40,960 nucleotides of DNA from positions 1-40,960 of the forward strand of contig CAMNBC010000007.1 of assembly GCA_946532115.1 (NCBI GenBank). Direction: 5' to 3'. Both the position numbers and the translations under genes were made by a program. This stretch comes from an uncultured Treponema sp. (GTDB lineage: Bacteria; Spirochaetota; Spirochaetia; Treponematales; Treponemataceae). The first letter of the stretch is position 1; the number at the start of each line of letters is the position of its first letter. The notes below the pieces were generated by a model that was given only the letters and a program-made list of their open reading frames with translations, was not told where the DNA came from and did not search any database. Shown one piece after another: positions 33,462 through 40,832 of this stretch.

Positions 33462-34341
33462 TGGTGATTTGAAATGCCACCGTTGTGCTGTATGTGACGG
33501 CTACGGCTGCCCGGGTATGCTTCCTGGGCTTGGTGGTGTTTTTGAAGGAAAAAACTTTCAGTTAAATTATGAAGGCTGGCGTGAACTTTTAGAAGCAGCT
33601 GTAGAGAATGGAGCAGGTGAAGAAATCCGCAATATTCCAGTGCGCCCTTCCACCCTGCGCTGCGGCCCCGTGACCGGCGCAGTTGAAAACATCGGCTACA
33701 CAAGCGAGTCAGATTTTTATTTACCGTATTTGCAGAATGCAGTGCGCGCCGGATTAGGGCTATGCGTAGGCGACGGCTGCCCTGATGAAAAACTAAAACT
33801 CGGTGTTGCCGCCACACGGGCCACAGGCACAAAAGCAGCCTTCTTTCTCAAACCATACCCTCAGGAAAAATTATTTGAACGAATAGAATGGGTTCGTCCT
33901 TATGCCTCACATATAGGAATAGATATAGATTCTTATAATATTGTCACAATGCGAAATCTTGTAAATCTTGAGCGAAAGACTGCCGCTCAACTGCAGGAGT
34001 TCCGTGAACATACAAAGCTTCCTTTTGTAATAAAAGGTGTATTTACACCAGACGACCTAACGTTAGTTAGTTTAGTTCGCCCAGATGTTGTTTACATTTC
34101 CAACCACGGCGGCCGCGTAGAAACCCGGGTTGGCAGTACGGCGCAGTTTCTTGCAGAAAATGCAAAGGAGCTCAAAAAGTATTGTAAGGAAATCTGGGTA
34201 GACGGCGGAATCCGTACAAAGCAGGATATTCAGACGGCACTTTATTATGGAGCAGATCAAATAATAATGGCACGGCCTTTAATCCGTGCCACCTTCGATG
34301 AACATTATACTGAAACTATAAATGATATTTTAAAAGGTTGA
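33451..34341 (+). CDS. FMN-dependent alpha-hydroxy-acid oxidising family protein
   Basis: 296 residues from a TTG start at 33451, supported by AGGA about seven bases upstream and by the lack of an in-frame ATG near the N-terminus; the gene overlaps pfk by 11 bases. The C-terminal half has the family's FMN-binding barrel: LPFVIKGVFTPDDL near residue 187, DVVYISNHGGR near 211-221, EIWVDGGIRTKQDIQTALYYGADQIIMARPL near 247-278. The N-terminus carries four cysteines (C9, C12, C15, C20) in a CxxCxxCx4C pattern, a possible metal or Fe-S site seen in some short homologues. Substrate unknown; lactate-like hydroxy acids are typical. It contains an inverted copy of the 17-bp motif at 34055. Confidence 0.78.
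   Translation: MATNGDLKCHRCAVCDGYGCPGMLPGLGGVFEGKNFQLNYEGWRELLEAAVENGAGEEIRNIPVRPSTLRCGPVTGAVENIGYTSESDFYLPYLQNAVRAGLGLCVGDGCPDEKLKLGVAATRATGTKAAFFLKPYPQEKLFERIEWVRPYASHIGIDIDSYNIVTMRNLVNLERKTAAQLQEFREHTKLPFVIKGVFTPDDLTLVSLVRPDVVYISNHGGRVETRVGSTAQFLAENAKELKKYCKEIWVDGGIRTKQDIQTALYYGADQIIMARPLIRATFDEHYTETINDILKG
34055..34071 (-). repeat. 17-bp dispersed motif, copy 4
   Basis: Minus-strand reading ACTAACTAACGTTAGGT, inside a plus-strand gene, where it encodes L-T-L-V-S. It is the only copy inverted relative to its host gene. One base (T to G at position 16) differs from copy 1. Confidence 0.75.
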
Positions 34342-34357
34342 ACTTGTTCTGGAGCAA

Positions 34358-35137
34358 TTAAAACTTAAGCATATAGCCGCTATATGTTGCAAGTAAACTT
34401 ACTCTATCAGGCAGACCGATAATTGAAAATATCTGATGCATCCTGTTTTTTAAGGTTCCAATTGTTATTCCGGATTCTTTTGCAATATCTTCATAGCGTT
34501 TATCCTGTAATATTGCCGAAATCCATACTTTATCGCGTTCCGTTAATTCCGGATACTGTGATAAATCCCAGATTTTATTAACTACAGGCTCATGTGTGCT
34601 TCTTAAGAAATGAACAAAGAATACCATGGAAATTGAATAAGTCAAAAGATATCCTAAAGAATCAATCAAAGAATCAACGAATTGACTCCAGCTTATTCTG
34701 AGGTCAATCAATATGAGAGCTGCGTATAAAAACATCGTCAAAAGAACTTTATATTTTGTATGTTTTCTGTAATAGCCTCGCAATACACATGAGGATGTTC
34801 CAAGAAGATAGAGCGCTGTACCTAATTGTTTTTTTCCAAGAGAAGGTGTAAACATGTAAACAAAAGAAAAATAAAATGCTATGAAAGCTACAACTTCAAT
34901 ATGCTGAGGCGAAAAGAGCAGGAATATAAAAACAATAAGGCATAAGCTGTTTGAAATAAATAAGCCTTCCGGAGAAGCAAAGAAATCTTCCAGGGAAGTG
35001 ATATTTGAAAAATCAAAAGCATAGCCCATTCTGTAAAAGGCTCTGGATAGATAAAAAATCTCCGCAATTATTCCCACAATCGAAAAGAGGCGAAACATTT
35101 TTAATACTTCAGGTGAATAAATATTTTTAATTCTCAT
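34358..35137 (-). CDS. Membrane-anchored LuxR-type transcriptional regulator (paralogue)
   Basis: 259 residues. The same design as the gene at 931-1731: several hydrophobic segments over residues ~10-175, then a LuxR/GerE-type HTH in the last ~65 residues (LTERDKVWISAILQDKRYEDIAKES, then GTLKNRMHQIFSIIG). Both end in a DRxxLLATYSGY-like helix. AAGG eight bases before the ATG supports the start. It is divergent from the gntR-ABC operon, 147 bases away from gntR, so it may regulate that operon or itself. No receiver domain is present, and the signal is unknown. Confidence 0.72.
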   Translation of the reverse strand: MRIKNIYSPEVLKMFRLFSIVGIIAEIFYLSRAFYRMGYAFDFSNITSLEDFFASPEGLFISNSLCLIVFIFLLFSPQHIEVVAFIAFYFSFVYMFTPSLGKKQLGTALYLLGTSSCVLRGYYRKHTKYKVLLTMFLYAALILIDLRISWSQFVDSLIDSLGYLLTYSISMVFFVHFLRSTHEPVVNKIWDLSQYPELTERDKVWISAILQDKRYEDIAKESGITIGTLKNRMHQIFSIIGLPDRVSLLATYSGYMLKF

Positions 35138-35194
35138 TTTTTTTCCTTATCATTAATAATGATACCATTTATATGAAAAAAATTCAAAAAAAAC

Positions 35195-35234
35195 TTGACA
35201 TCTCGATTGTATCACTGTATTATGTGCTTAATAC
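35195..35234 (+). promoter_or_regulatory. Promoter and palindromic operator of the gntR-ABC operon
   Basis: TTGACA (35195-35200), 17-bp spacer, TATTAT (35218-35223), a near-consensus promoter. The perfect dyad GTATTA-tgtgct-TAATAC (35217-35234) covers the -10 box, where bound repressor would block transcription. It is the likely site of the GntR protein, as for YtrA-type autoregulated exporters. Confidence 0.65.
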
Positions 35235-35284
35235 AACAATACAAATTAAAATACAGGCCTTTTTTTGGCTTTTACAGGAGTTAT

Positions 35285-35638
35285 ATGGAATATCAGTTTA
35301 CGAATGATAAACCGATTTATCTTCAGCTAATAGACTATTTTAAGTCTCAGATTATTTCCGGTGAACTAACGGAAGGTAGTAGACTTGAATCGGTCAGAGA
35401 CCTTGCTGTTAAGGCTCACGTAAATCCGAATACCATGCAGAAGGCTCTCTCTGAGCTGGAAAGAATGGAGCTGGTTCGTACCGAAAGAACTTCGGGACGT
35501 TTTATTACAGACGATAAGGAAAAAATAAAGGCTATGAAAGAAGAAGTTGCAAAGACTGAAATTTCTGCATTTCTTGAAAAAATGAAATCACTCGGTTTTG
35601 ATAAAGAAGAAGTCATCAAAATAATTGAAGAAGAATAG
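35285..35638 (+). CDS. GntR-family repressor, YtrA subfamily
   Basis: 117 residues from the ATG at 35285, chosen for AGGAG four bases upstream; the longer frame from 35195 starts in the promoter. It has the winged HTH PIYLQLIDYFKSQIISGELTEGSRLESVRDLAVKAHVNPNTMQKAL (here described over residues 10-54) and a short C-terminal helix of ~40 residues instead of a ligand-binding domain, as in YtrA. Such repressors usually control the ABC exporter encoded with them, in response to cell-envelope stress or antibiotics. The ATPase gene begins 10 bases after its stop. Confidence 0.85.
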   Translation: MEYQFTNDKPIYLQLIDYFKSQIISGELTEGSRLESVRDLAVKAHVNPNTMQKALSELERMELVRTERTSGRFITDDKEKIKAMKEEVAKTEISAFLEKMKSLGFDKEEVIKIIEEE

Positions 35639-35648
35639 GGAGTATAAC

Positions 35649-36347
35649 ATGGAAACAGTTTTGGAATGTAAAAATCTTACAAAAAAATATATAACAAAAA
35701 CTGCGCTTAAAGGAATTGATATATCTGTTCCAAAGGGCGCAATTGTTGGTTTGCTTGGACCAAATGGCAGTGGTAAAACAACCTTGCTTAAACTTGCGGC
35801 CGGGCTTTTAAAACCTACTTCCGGTGAGATTCTGGTTTGCGGGCTCAAGCCTGGTGCGGAATCAAAAGAAATTGCGGCTTATCAGCCAGACAGAGTTTAT
35901 TTTAACGACTGGATGACGGTGAACGACCTTGTTCAGATGATGACTGATTTCTATAAAAACTTTAATAAAGAAAAAGCATATGAAATGCTTACGAATCTGA
36001 AAATTGAAAAAGGTGATAAATTAAAGAGTCTTTCAAAAGGAACAAAAGAAAAGGTTCAGCTGATTTTGACAATGAGCCGTGAAGCACCTCTTTATATGCT
36101 TGATGAACCGATTGGCGGTGTTGACCCTGCTGCACGAGATTATATTCTTAATACAATTATTTCAAACTACAGTGAGAATTCTACCGTTATAATTTCAACT
36201 CATTTGATTAGTGATATTGAACCGGTTTTAAATTATGTTTTATTCTTGAAGGAAGGAAACATTATCCGCCAGGGAGATGTTGATTCTATTCGTGAAGAAA
36301 AAGGAATGTCTATAGATCAGCTCTTCCGTGAAGAGTTCAGATGCTGA
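35649..36347 (+). CDS. ABC transporter ATP-binding protein (YtrB-like)
   Basis: 232 residues from the ATG at 35649, chosen for GGGAG six bases upstream. Walker A is GPNGSGKT at 37-44, the signature is LSKGTKEK (a variant of LSGGQ seen in this exporter subfamily), Walker B is LYMLDEP, and the H-loop is STHLIS. It powers export through the membrane protein encoded next. It lies in the GntR-controlled operon. Substrate unknown. Confidence 0.88.
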   Translation: METVLECKNLTKKYITKTALKGIDISVPKGAIVGLLGPNGSGKTTLLKLAAGLLKPTSGEILVCGLKPGAESKEIAAYQPDRVYFNDWMTVNDLVQMMTDFYKNFNKEKAYEMLTNLKIEKGDKLKSLSKGTKEKVQLILTMSREAPLYMLDEPIGGVDPAARDYILNTIISNYSENSTVIISTHLISDIEPVLNYVLFLKEGNIIRQGDVDSIREEKGMSIDQLFREEFRC

Positions 36348-36365
36348 TTGTGAATGATGGAGTTT

Positions 36366-36382
36366 ACTAACTAACGATAGTT
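36366..36382 (+). repeat. 17-bp dispersed motif, copy 5 (intergenic)
   Basis: ACTAACTAACGATAGTT between the ATPase and permease genes, ending 16 bases before the permease start codon. It matches copy 2 in all 17 bases and is the only non-coding copy. Confidence 0.8.
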
Positions 36383-36398
36383 TGTTTATAGGAGTGAT

Positions 36399-37190
36399 AT
36401 GATGGAAAATGAAAAGACTATGAGAAATCCCTTCCCTTGGATTGGAAAGGTTTTTAAATATGAGATGAAGCATCTTGCGAGAATTCTTCTTCCGGTTAAT
36501 ATTGCAATTATTGCAATTGCATTCATAACAGGAATGATGACTCCTGTTTCTAGTGATGGAGGATTGAACTTTCATTTTACTTATAGAATTGGCGGGGATG
36601 AAAATGTTATGGAAGGACTGGCAGGCTTCTTCTACTTAATTTTCTGTGTGCTTATAATAGTTTCTGCTGTAGTGACAATTAATGTTATTTCAAAACGCTT
36701 TAAGAATGGACTTCTTGGAGATGAAGCATATCTTAATCTTTCTCTTCCGGTAACAATTGGTGAGCACCTTTGGGGCCGTATCCTTACGATTATTGTCTGG
36801 GATTTGATTTATACAGCTGTGATGTTTGTTTCCTTAGTTCTGCTTTTTATTAAGAACCTTAGTTATATTAATTTAGGAGAAAACTTCCTTTCTTGGTTTT
36901 GTGTATTACTCGTGATGGATTTAGCCTTTGCTTTATGTCTGATTTTATTTGTTTATTTGATTAACAGCATTGGCCATCTTTCAAAAAAGAATCGTTCTAT
37001 TGTAAAACTTCTGGCTGTAATTATCTTAATCAGTATTACATCAAAAATTGTAGGAGCTGTTACCTACAATTTAGCAGATGCTGATGCAATAACGGTTTTA
37101 TATATTAATTCATTGATTGCTTTTATACTTTCCATAATTTATGGAGTTGCGACTTACTTTATTTTGAAGTTGAAGTTGAATCTGGAATAA
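36399..37190 (+). CDS. ABC transporter membrane protein of the GntR-controlled exporter
   Basis: 263 residues with about six membrane segments (roughly 27-47, 72-92, 118-140, 150-180, 200-220, 235-258) and no conserved enzyme motif. The arrangement of gntR, ATPase and permease identifies it as the membrane half of a YtrA-type exporter. GGAG precedes the ATGATG start. It is followed by a double-hairpin repeat that may end the transcript. The protein family is divergent and the substrate cannot be named. Confidence 0.75.
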   Translation: MMENEKTMRNPFPWIGKVFKYEMKHLARILLPVNIAIIAIAFITGMMTPVSSDGGLNFHFTYRIGGDENVMEGLAGFFYLIFCVLIIVSAVVTINVISKRFKNGLLGDEAYLNLSLPVTIGEHLWGRILTIIVWDLIYTAVMFVSLVLLFIKNLSYINLGENFLSWFCVLLVMDLAFALCLILFVYLINSIGHLSKKNRSIVKLLAVIILISITSKIVGAVTYNLADADAITVLYINSLIAFILSIIYGVATYFILKLKLNLE

Positions 37191-37198
37191 AAAAATCG

Positions 37199-37259
37199 TG
37201 TCATGCTGAACTTGTTTCAGCATCTCTTGTATAAGATCCCGAAACAAGTTCGGGATGAC
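37199..37259. repeat. Double-hairpin intergenic repeat (TGTCAT/CTTGT family)
   Basis: The same pair of stems as at 16036 (GCTGAA/TTCAGC with CTTGT; TCCCGAA/TTCGGGA with ACAAG). It lies between convergent genes and may terminate both. Confidence 0.8.
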
Positions 37260-37265
37260 GATATT

Positions 37266-38135
37266 TTAATAATATGCAATAGCGTAACGCCCGCATTCTT
37301 CAAAGCCGAGTTTCTGGTAGAGCGAGAGTGCGGGTTTATTTTTTCCTTTTACAAAAAGCACAGGTTGTTTTTGGGCGCGTGTGGCCCGGTTGCATAGGGC
37401 TTGAATGAGAGCGCCTGCATAACCGTTGCGACGGTAAAGCGGGTGAGTGTAAACGCCGCCAATCTGTACGCAATTGATTCCTATGGCATTTGTGTTTGCC
37501 TTTGCAACTATTTCGCCGTCTACAGTCATTGCAAGGCAAATCTGATTTTTAAGGATCTGGCGCAAGGTGATGTCTACTTCGGCATCTGTGAGGGTGCGGC
37601 CGGGAACTGCAACTTCATCTTTCATGTAATCTTTTTGAAGGGAATGAAGAAAATCCATATCATGTTCGGTACAACGGATTATTTCTTCGCCGCCAGATAA
37701 GGTTGTTACGGCGGTTGAGTCTGTCGAAATCACCTTATTCGTAGAGTTAGTCCACTTCATCATCTTGTACGGGTAAAGCTGTTTAGGATTCGGAAAAAAC
37801 TTAATAAGGTAATCTGTTGAGCTTGCTTCACCACTTATGCAGCGCACAGGCTTTTTCAAAAGATAAGGAAGATCTTCAAGAAGAGATATTTTTTCTATTT
37901 TATTAATGTCAGGAATACAATGGTAGAGTGTAGAATCCAGATTCAGGATTCCAAGTATGTTAGATGTGGTCGAGCTTGTAGAAAGTACCGAGCTTTCAGA
38001 GGCTGAAATAAAAACAAGCTTGTCAGTTTTTCTGCGGATTAACGATGCAAGGGAAACGCAGGTTTCTTCGTAAGGGGCTATAAATTGTTGTGCCGCAAGA
38101 AAGTCTTGCGGCGTTTCAACAGGAATTAATTTCAT
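37266..38135 (-). CDS. GNAT-family N-acetyltransferase
   Basis: 289 residues. The C-terminal GNAT domain has the acetyl-CoA binding motif A, IGGVYTHPLYRRNGYAGALIQALC from residue 225, with the pyrophosphate loop RRNGYA at 235-240, and motif B NKPALSLYQKLGFEECGRYA. The N-terminal ~140 residues are a second domain of no clear family. It probably acetylates a small molecule or protein in the cytoplasm. Its ATG overlaps the stop codon of the lipoprotein gene upstream by 4 bases (ATGA), so the two are coupled. Substrate unknown. Confidence 0.82.
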   Translation of the reverse strand: MKLIPVETPQDFLAAQQFIAPYEETCVSLASLIRRKTDKLVFISASESSVLSTSSTTSNILGILNLDSTLYHCIPDINKIEKISLLEDLPYLLKKPVRCISGEASSTDYLIKFFPNPKQLYPYKMMKWTNSTNKVISTDSTAVTTLSGGEEIIRCTEHDMDFLHSLQKDYMKDEVAVPGRTLTDAEVDITLRQILKNQICLAMTVDGEIVAKANTNAIGINCVQIGGVYTHPLYRRNGYAGALIQALCNRATRAQKQPVLFVKGKNKPALSLYQKLGFEECGRYAIAYY

Positions 38136-38320
38136 CTTTTATGTGTTACAGTTCCATCCTGATTGATTATTGTTTTAGAACCATCCGGATTTTTGTATTC
38201 AATTTCATCGTCACCAAGGGCATAGGTGTAGGTTCCGCCTTTTCCATCAGGTAGAATCAGGCAAGAAGTAAGTAAGACTGTTGCAAGCAGCAGGCTCGCA
38301 ATTAAAATAATTTTTTTCAT
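38132..38320 (-). CDS. Small lipoprotein
   Basis: 62 residues from the ATG at 38320, chosen for AGGAGG with good spacing. A lipoprotein signal ends in LLTSC with C20 as lipidated residue. The mature part is only ~42 residues, rich in Gly, Asp, Lys and Thr, with a YEY..GDD.I.YKNPDGS.TIINQDGTVTHK pattern like short beta-strand repeats. No family recognised. It is co-transcribed with the acetyltransferase gene. Confidence 0.7.
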   Translation of the reverse strand: MKKIILIASLLLATVLLTSCLILPDGKGGTYTYALGDDEIEYKNPDGSKTIINQDGTVTHKR

Positions 38321-38430
38321 AAACACCTCCTGTATAGATTCCCCGAAACAACCAGTTGTTTCGAGCATTTTTATATGATGAGCCTAAAAAATGCAATGCA
38401 TTTTTTTTAACGGCTCTTCTATTAGAGCAG

Positions 38431-38507
38431 ATCAAGCCGGGGAATGATGATGCAATCGAGCCGGGGAATGACAATTGTGTCATTGTCCGGCTTGACCGGA
38501 CAATCTG
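38431..38507. repeat. Interspersed hairpin repeats downstream of the UPF0210 gene
   Basis: Two decayed right halves (GATCAAGCCGGGGAATGATG and GAGCCGGGGAATGACA) are followed by an intact half unit at 38478-38506: TGTCAT, stem TTGTCCGG/CCGGACAA around loop CTTGA, ATCT. The unit abuts the stop codon at 38508. Confidence 0.7.
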
Positions 38508-39869
38508 TTAATTTCTGAACGAATGAATTGGGGCTGGGATACGGCCGCCACGGTTGATGAAGTCTGCACAACCGAATTTGCTTACAGGCATTACAGGACA
38601 GCCACCGAGAAGGCCTCCGAACTCAACCCATTCTCCTGCTTTTTTACCAGGTGCCGGAATAAGGCGGCAGGCTGTTGTTTTATTGTTTACCATACCAATT
38701 GCAAACTCATCAGCGAGAATACCGGAAATTGTAGTTGCCGGAGTGTCCCCAGGTATTGCAATCATATCAAGACCTACAGAGCAGACTGTAGTCATTGCTT
38801 CTAGTTTTTCAAGACAGATAGAACCATTCTTTGCGGCTTCAATCATACCTTCATCTTCTGAAACCGGAATAAAGGCACCGCTGAGACCTCCAACGTTTGT
38901 AGAAGCCATTACACCGCCCTTCTTTACCATATCAGTAAGCATAGCGAGGGCTGCAGTTGTTCCTGGAGCACCACAACCATCAAGACCAATTTCTTCGAGG
39001 ATGCGGGCAACTGAGTCGCCAACAGCAGGAGTAGGAGCGAGTGACAAATCAAGAATACCAAAGTCAACGCCAAGACGTTTAGCGGCTTCTGAGCCCACAA
39101 GCTGACCCATACGGGTAATCTTAAAGGCCATCTTTTTGATTCCGTCAGCAAGCACGTTGATAGGCTGCCCCTTATATTCCTTTGCGGCTGCAAGAATTAC
39201 GCCAGGACCAGATACACCAACATTGATTACACAATCAGCTTCTCCTGGGCCATGGAAAGCACCTGCCATAAATGGGTTATCTTCTGGAGCATTACAGAAA
39301 ACTACCAGCTTTGCACAGCCGTTTACTTCGCAGTTTTTTGAAACTTCTGCAGTTTTTATGATTGTTTCACCCATCAGCTTAACTGCATCCATGTTGATTC
39401 CGGATTTTGTGCTTCCAACATTTACGGATGAACAAACAAAATCAGTTGTTGCAAGAGCTTCCGGAATTGAATCAATCAAAATGCGGTCTGCAGGAGTAAT
39501 GCCTTTCTGGACAAGTGCAGAAAAACCACCGATAAAGTTTACTCCAAGCTCGTGAGCACAGCGGTCGAGAGTTTTAATATATGGAACGTAATTCTTTGCT
39601 TCGCTGGCACCTGCAACGAGGGCAATTGGAGTTACAGAAATACGCTTGTTGATGATTGGAACACCAAATTCCTTTTCAATATCCTGTCCTGTCTGAACCA
39701 GTTTGCCGGCCTTTTTCATAATCTTGTCGTAGATTTTGTCGCAGGCACGCTTGCTGTCTGAATCAGCACAATCCAGAAGAGAAATACCCATTGTAATACA
39801 GCGGATATCCAGCTTCTGGCGCATAAACATATTTACAGTTTCCTGAATCTCATTTGGTGAAAAAATCAT
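38508..39869 (-). CDS. PFL family protein (UPF0210 / DUF711)
   Basis: 453 residues, matching the full-length PFL/UPF0210 family. Recognised by the opening [35 protein letters not shown] near residue 114, [38 protein letters not shown] and [12 protein letters not shown] near the C-terminus. It is related to pyruvate formate-lyase-like and ribonucleotide reductase folds in database descriptions, but the role is not established. In many bacteria the gene sits beside a small ACT-domain partner (UPF0237), which is absent here. AGGA precedes the ATG, and TATAAT on the minus strand at 39901-39906 may be its -10 box. Confidence 0.85.
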   Translation of the reverse strand: MIFSPNEIQETVNMFMRQKLDIRCITMGISLLDCADSDSKRACDKIYDKIMKKAGKLVQTGQDIEKEFGVPIINKRISVTPIALVAGASEAKNYVPYIKTLDRCAHELGVNFIGGFSALVQKGITPADRILIDSIPEALATTDFVCSSVNVGSTKSGINMDAVKLMGETIIKTAEVSKNCEVNGCAKLVVFCNAPEDNPFMAGAFHGPGEADCVINVGVSGPGVILAAAKEYKGQPINVLADGIKKMAFKITRMGQLVGSEAAKRLGVDFGILDLSLAPTPAVGDSVARILEEIGLDGCGAPGTTAALAMLTDMVKKGGVMASTNVGGLSGAFIPVSEDEGMIEAAKNGSICLEKLEAMTTVCSVGLDMIAIPGDTPATTISGILADEFAIGMVNNKTTACRLIPAPGKKAGEWVEFGGLLGGCPVMPVSKFGCADFINRGGRIPAPIHSFRN

Positions 39870-39945
39870 ATTGCTTTCCTATTAATTTAGTGTTTCTAAT
39901 ATTATACAGCGTTATTAAAGGAATGATAATAGGGGGGATGTTTAT

Positions 39946-40023
39946 TGTCATTCCCGCGCTTGACGCGGGAATCTGTACATGATATGTCAGTTATAGATTG
40001 TCGGGTCAAGCCCGACAATGACA
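39946..40023. repeat. Double-hairpin intergenic repeat with covarying stems
   Basis: TGTCAT, stem TTCCCGCG/CGCGGGAA with loop CTTGA, ATCT; then AGAT, stem TTGTCGGG/CCCGACAA with loop TCAAG, ATGACA. The stems differ from every other copy, but the loop and the outer frame are the same. Confidence 0.8.
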
Positions 40024-40037
40024 GCTTTTTATGTAAT

Positions 40038-40628
40038 TTACGGTCTGTTAGGGCGTGAACGTGACGGGCGGTTTGGTCTGCTTGGGCGGGAAGGTGTTAC
40101 GTAAACTGTGCGAGGTGGAGTTGTTACGGCATGGAAAACACCGCCGATGATGCTTCCTACAACAAGTGCACCAAGTACATCGTCGGCATCAACAGTGTCT
40201 TCAACTACAACTGTTTCAACTTTTACATCTGTTGGTTTTTCTGCGTAGTAGTCTTTTGGCACTTTCTGTTTTGCTTTGCCGATAACTGTATCATCATAAT
40301 TATCAACAAGCTTTGCACTGATGATGTAGTTTGGGCCGTCTGTTTCGATTTTTCCGGTACAGATATAATCAGCTTCATCTGATTTTGCAACTACTTCCAT
40401 TACATCTGAACAGTAAAGCGAGAACTGAACTGATTTGGAAATCTTTTTGCGTTCATTATTGCTTAAATCGGAAGTAAATACTTTTACGGCAACGGTTGCG
40501 CCTTCATCATCAAAATTTTTCAGAAGTTTTTCAACGAGGCTGTCAAAAGGGTCTGGTGTGCTCTCTGCAAATATGAGACCTGCGGATACGGTGAATAAAA
40601 TAAATAAAATAGAAAGAAATTTTTTCAT
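40038..40628 (-). CDS. Secreted protein with Arg/Pro-rich C-terminal tail
   Basis: 196 residues from the ATG at 40628, chosen for AAGGAG seven bases upstream and because it starts a signal peptide (MKKFLSILFILFTVSAGLIFA). The mature N-terminal part (~25-130) alternates strands and helices (GATVAVKVFTSD..., FSLYCSDVMEVVAKSDEADYICTGKI) in a way reminiscent of LpoB/FlgO/CsgG-like periplasmic folds; this is a weak resemblance. A Gly-rich hydrophobic segment (GALVVGSIIGGVFHAV) follows. The C-terminus is a repeat of Arg-Pro-Ser/Asn (RPSRPNRPSRSRPNRP), strongly basic and probably unstructured. Function unknown. TATAAT on the minus strand at 40647-40652 is a candidate -10 box. Confidence 0.7.
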   Translation of the reverse strand: MKKFLSILFILFTVSAGLIFAESTPDPFDSLVEKLLKNFDDEGATVAVKVFTSDLSNNERKKISKSVQFSLYCSDVMEVVAKSDEADYICTGKIETDGPNYIISAKLVDNYDDTVIGKAKQKVPKDYYAEKPTDVKVETVVVEDTVDADDVLGALVVGSIIGGVFHAVTTPPRTVYVTPSRPSRPNRPSRSRPNRP

Positions 40629-40690
40629 TGTTTTCTCCTTCAAAGTATTATAACACATGAAAGGAGAAAAAGTGTCACCTTAAATAAAAA

Positions 40691-40828
40691 TGTCATCCCG
40701 AACTTGTTTCGGGATCTTTTTATAGATGCTTGCCCCTTCGCAGCACAGCTGCTCGGAGACTCGCTTAAAATGCTCCACTGGAGCATTTTATCGGCTTTCA
40801 GCCGTCGCTCCCTAAGTTCAGAATGACG
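40691..40828. repeat. Composite repeat: CTTGT hairpin unit split by a second element
   Basis: The left half is intact (TGTCAT, TCCCGAA/TTCGGGA with CTTGT, ATCT). The right half is broken: AGATGCT (40734-40740) and GTTCAGAATGACG (40816-40828) are separated by about 75 bases. Inside are AAAATGCTCC-act-GGAGCATTTT and CGGCT-tt-CAGCCG hairpins and a CCCCTTCGCAGCACAGCTGC stretch. Confidence 0.6.
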
Positions 40829-40832
40829 TGCT

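Noticed and set aside
35364-35384. GAACTAACGGAAGGTAGT in gntR resembling the 17-bp motif
   Set aside because: Contains an internal insertion and encodes the conserved GELTEGSRLES helix entry of GntR proteins.
36240-36575. Minus-strand frame of 111 codons across the ATPase/permease junction
   Set aside because: Antisense to two well-supported genes and without motifs or ribosome binding site.
37203-37397. Open frame of 64 codons after the ABC permease gene
   Set aside because: It begins inside the double-hairpin repeat and runs antisense through the 3' end of the acetyltransferase gene; no ribosome binding site.
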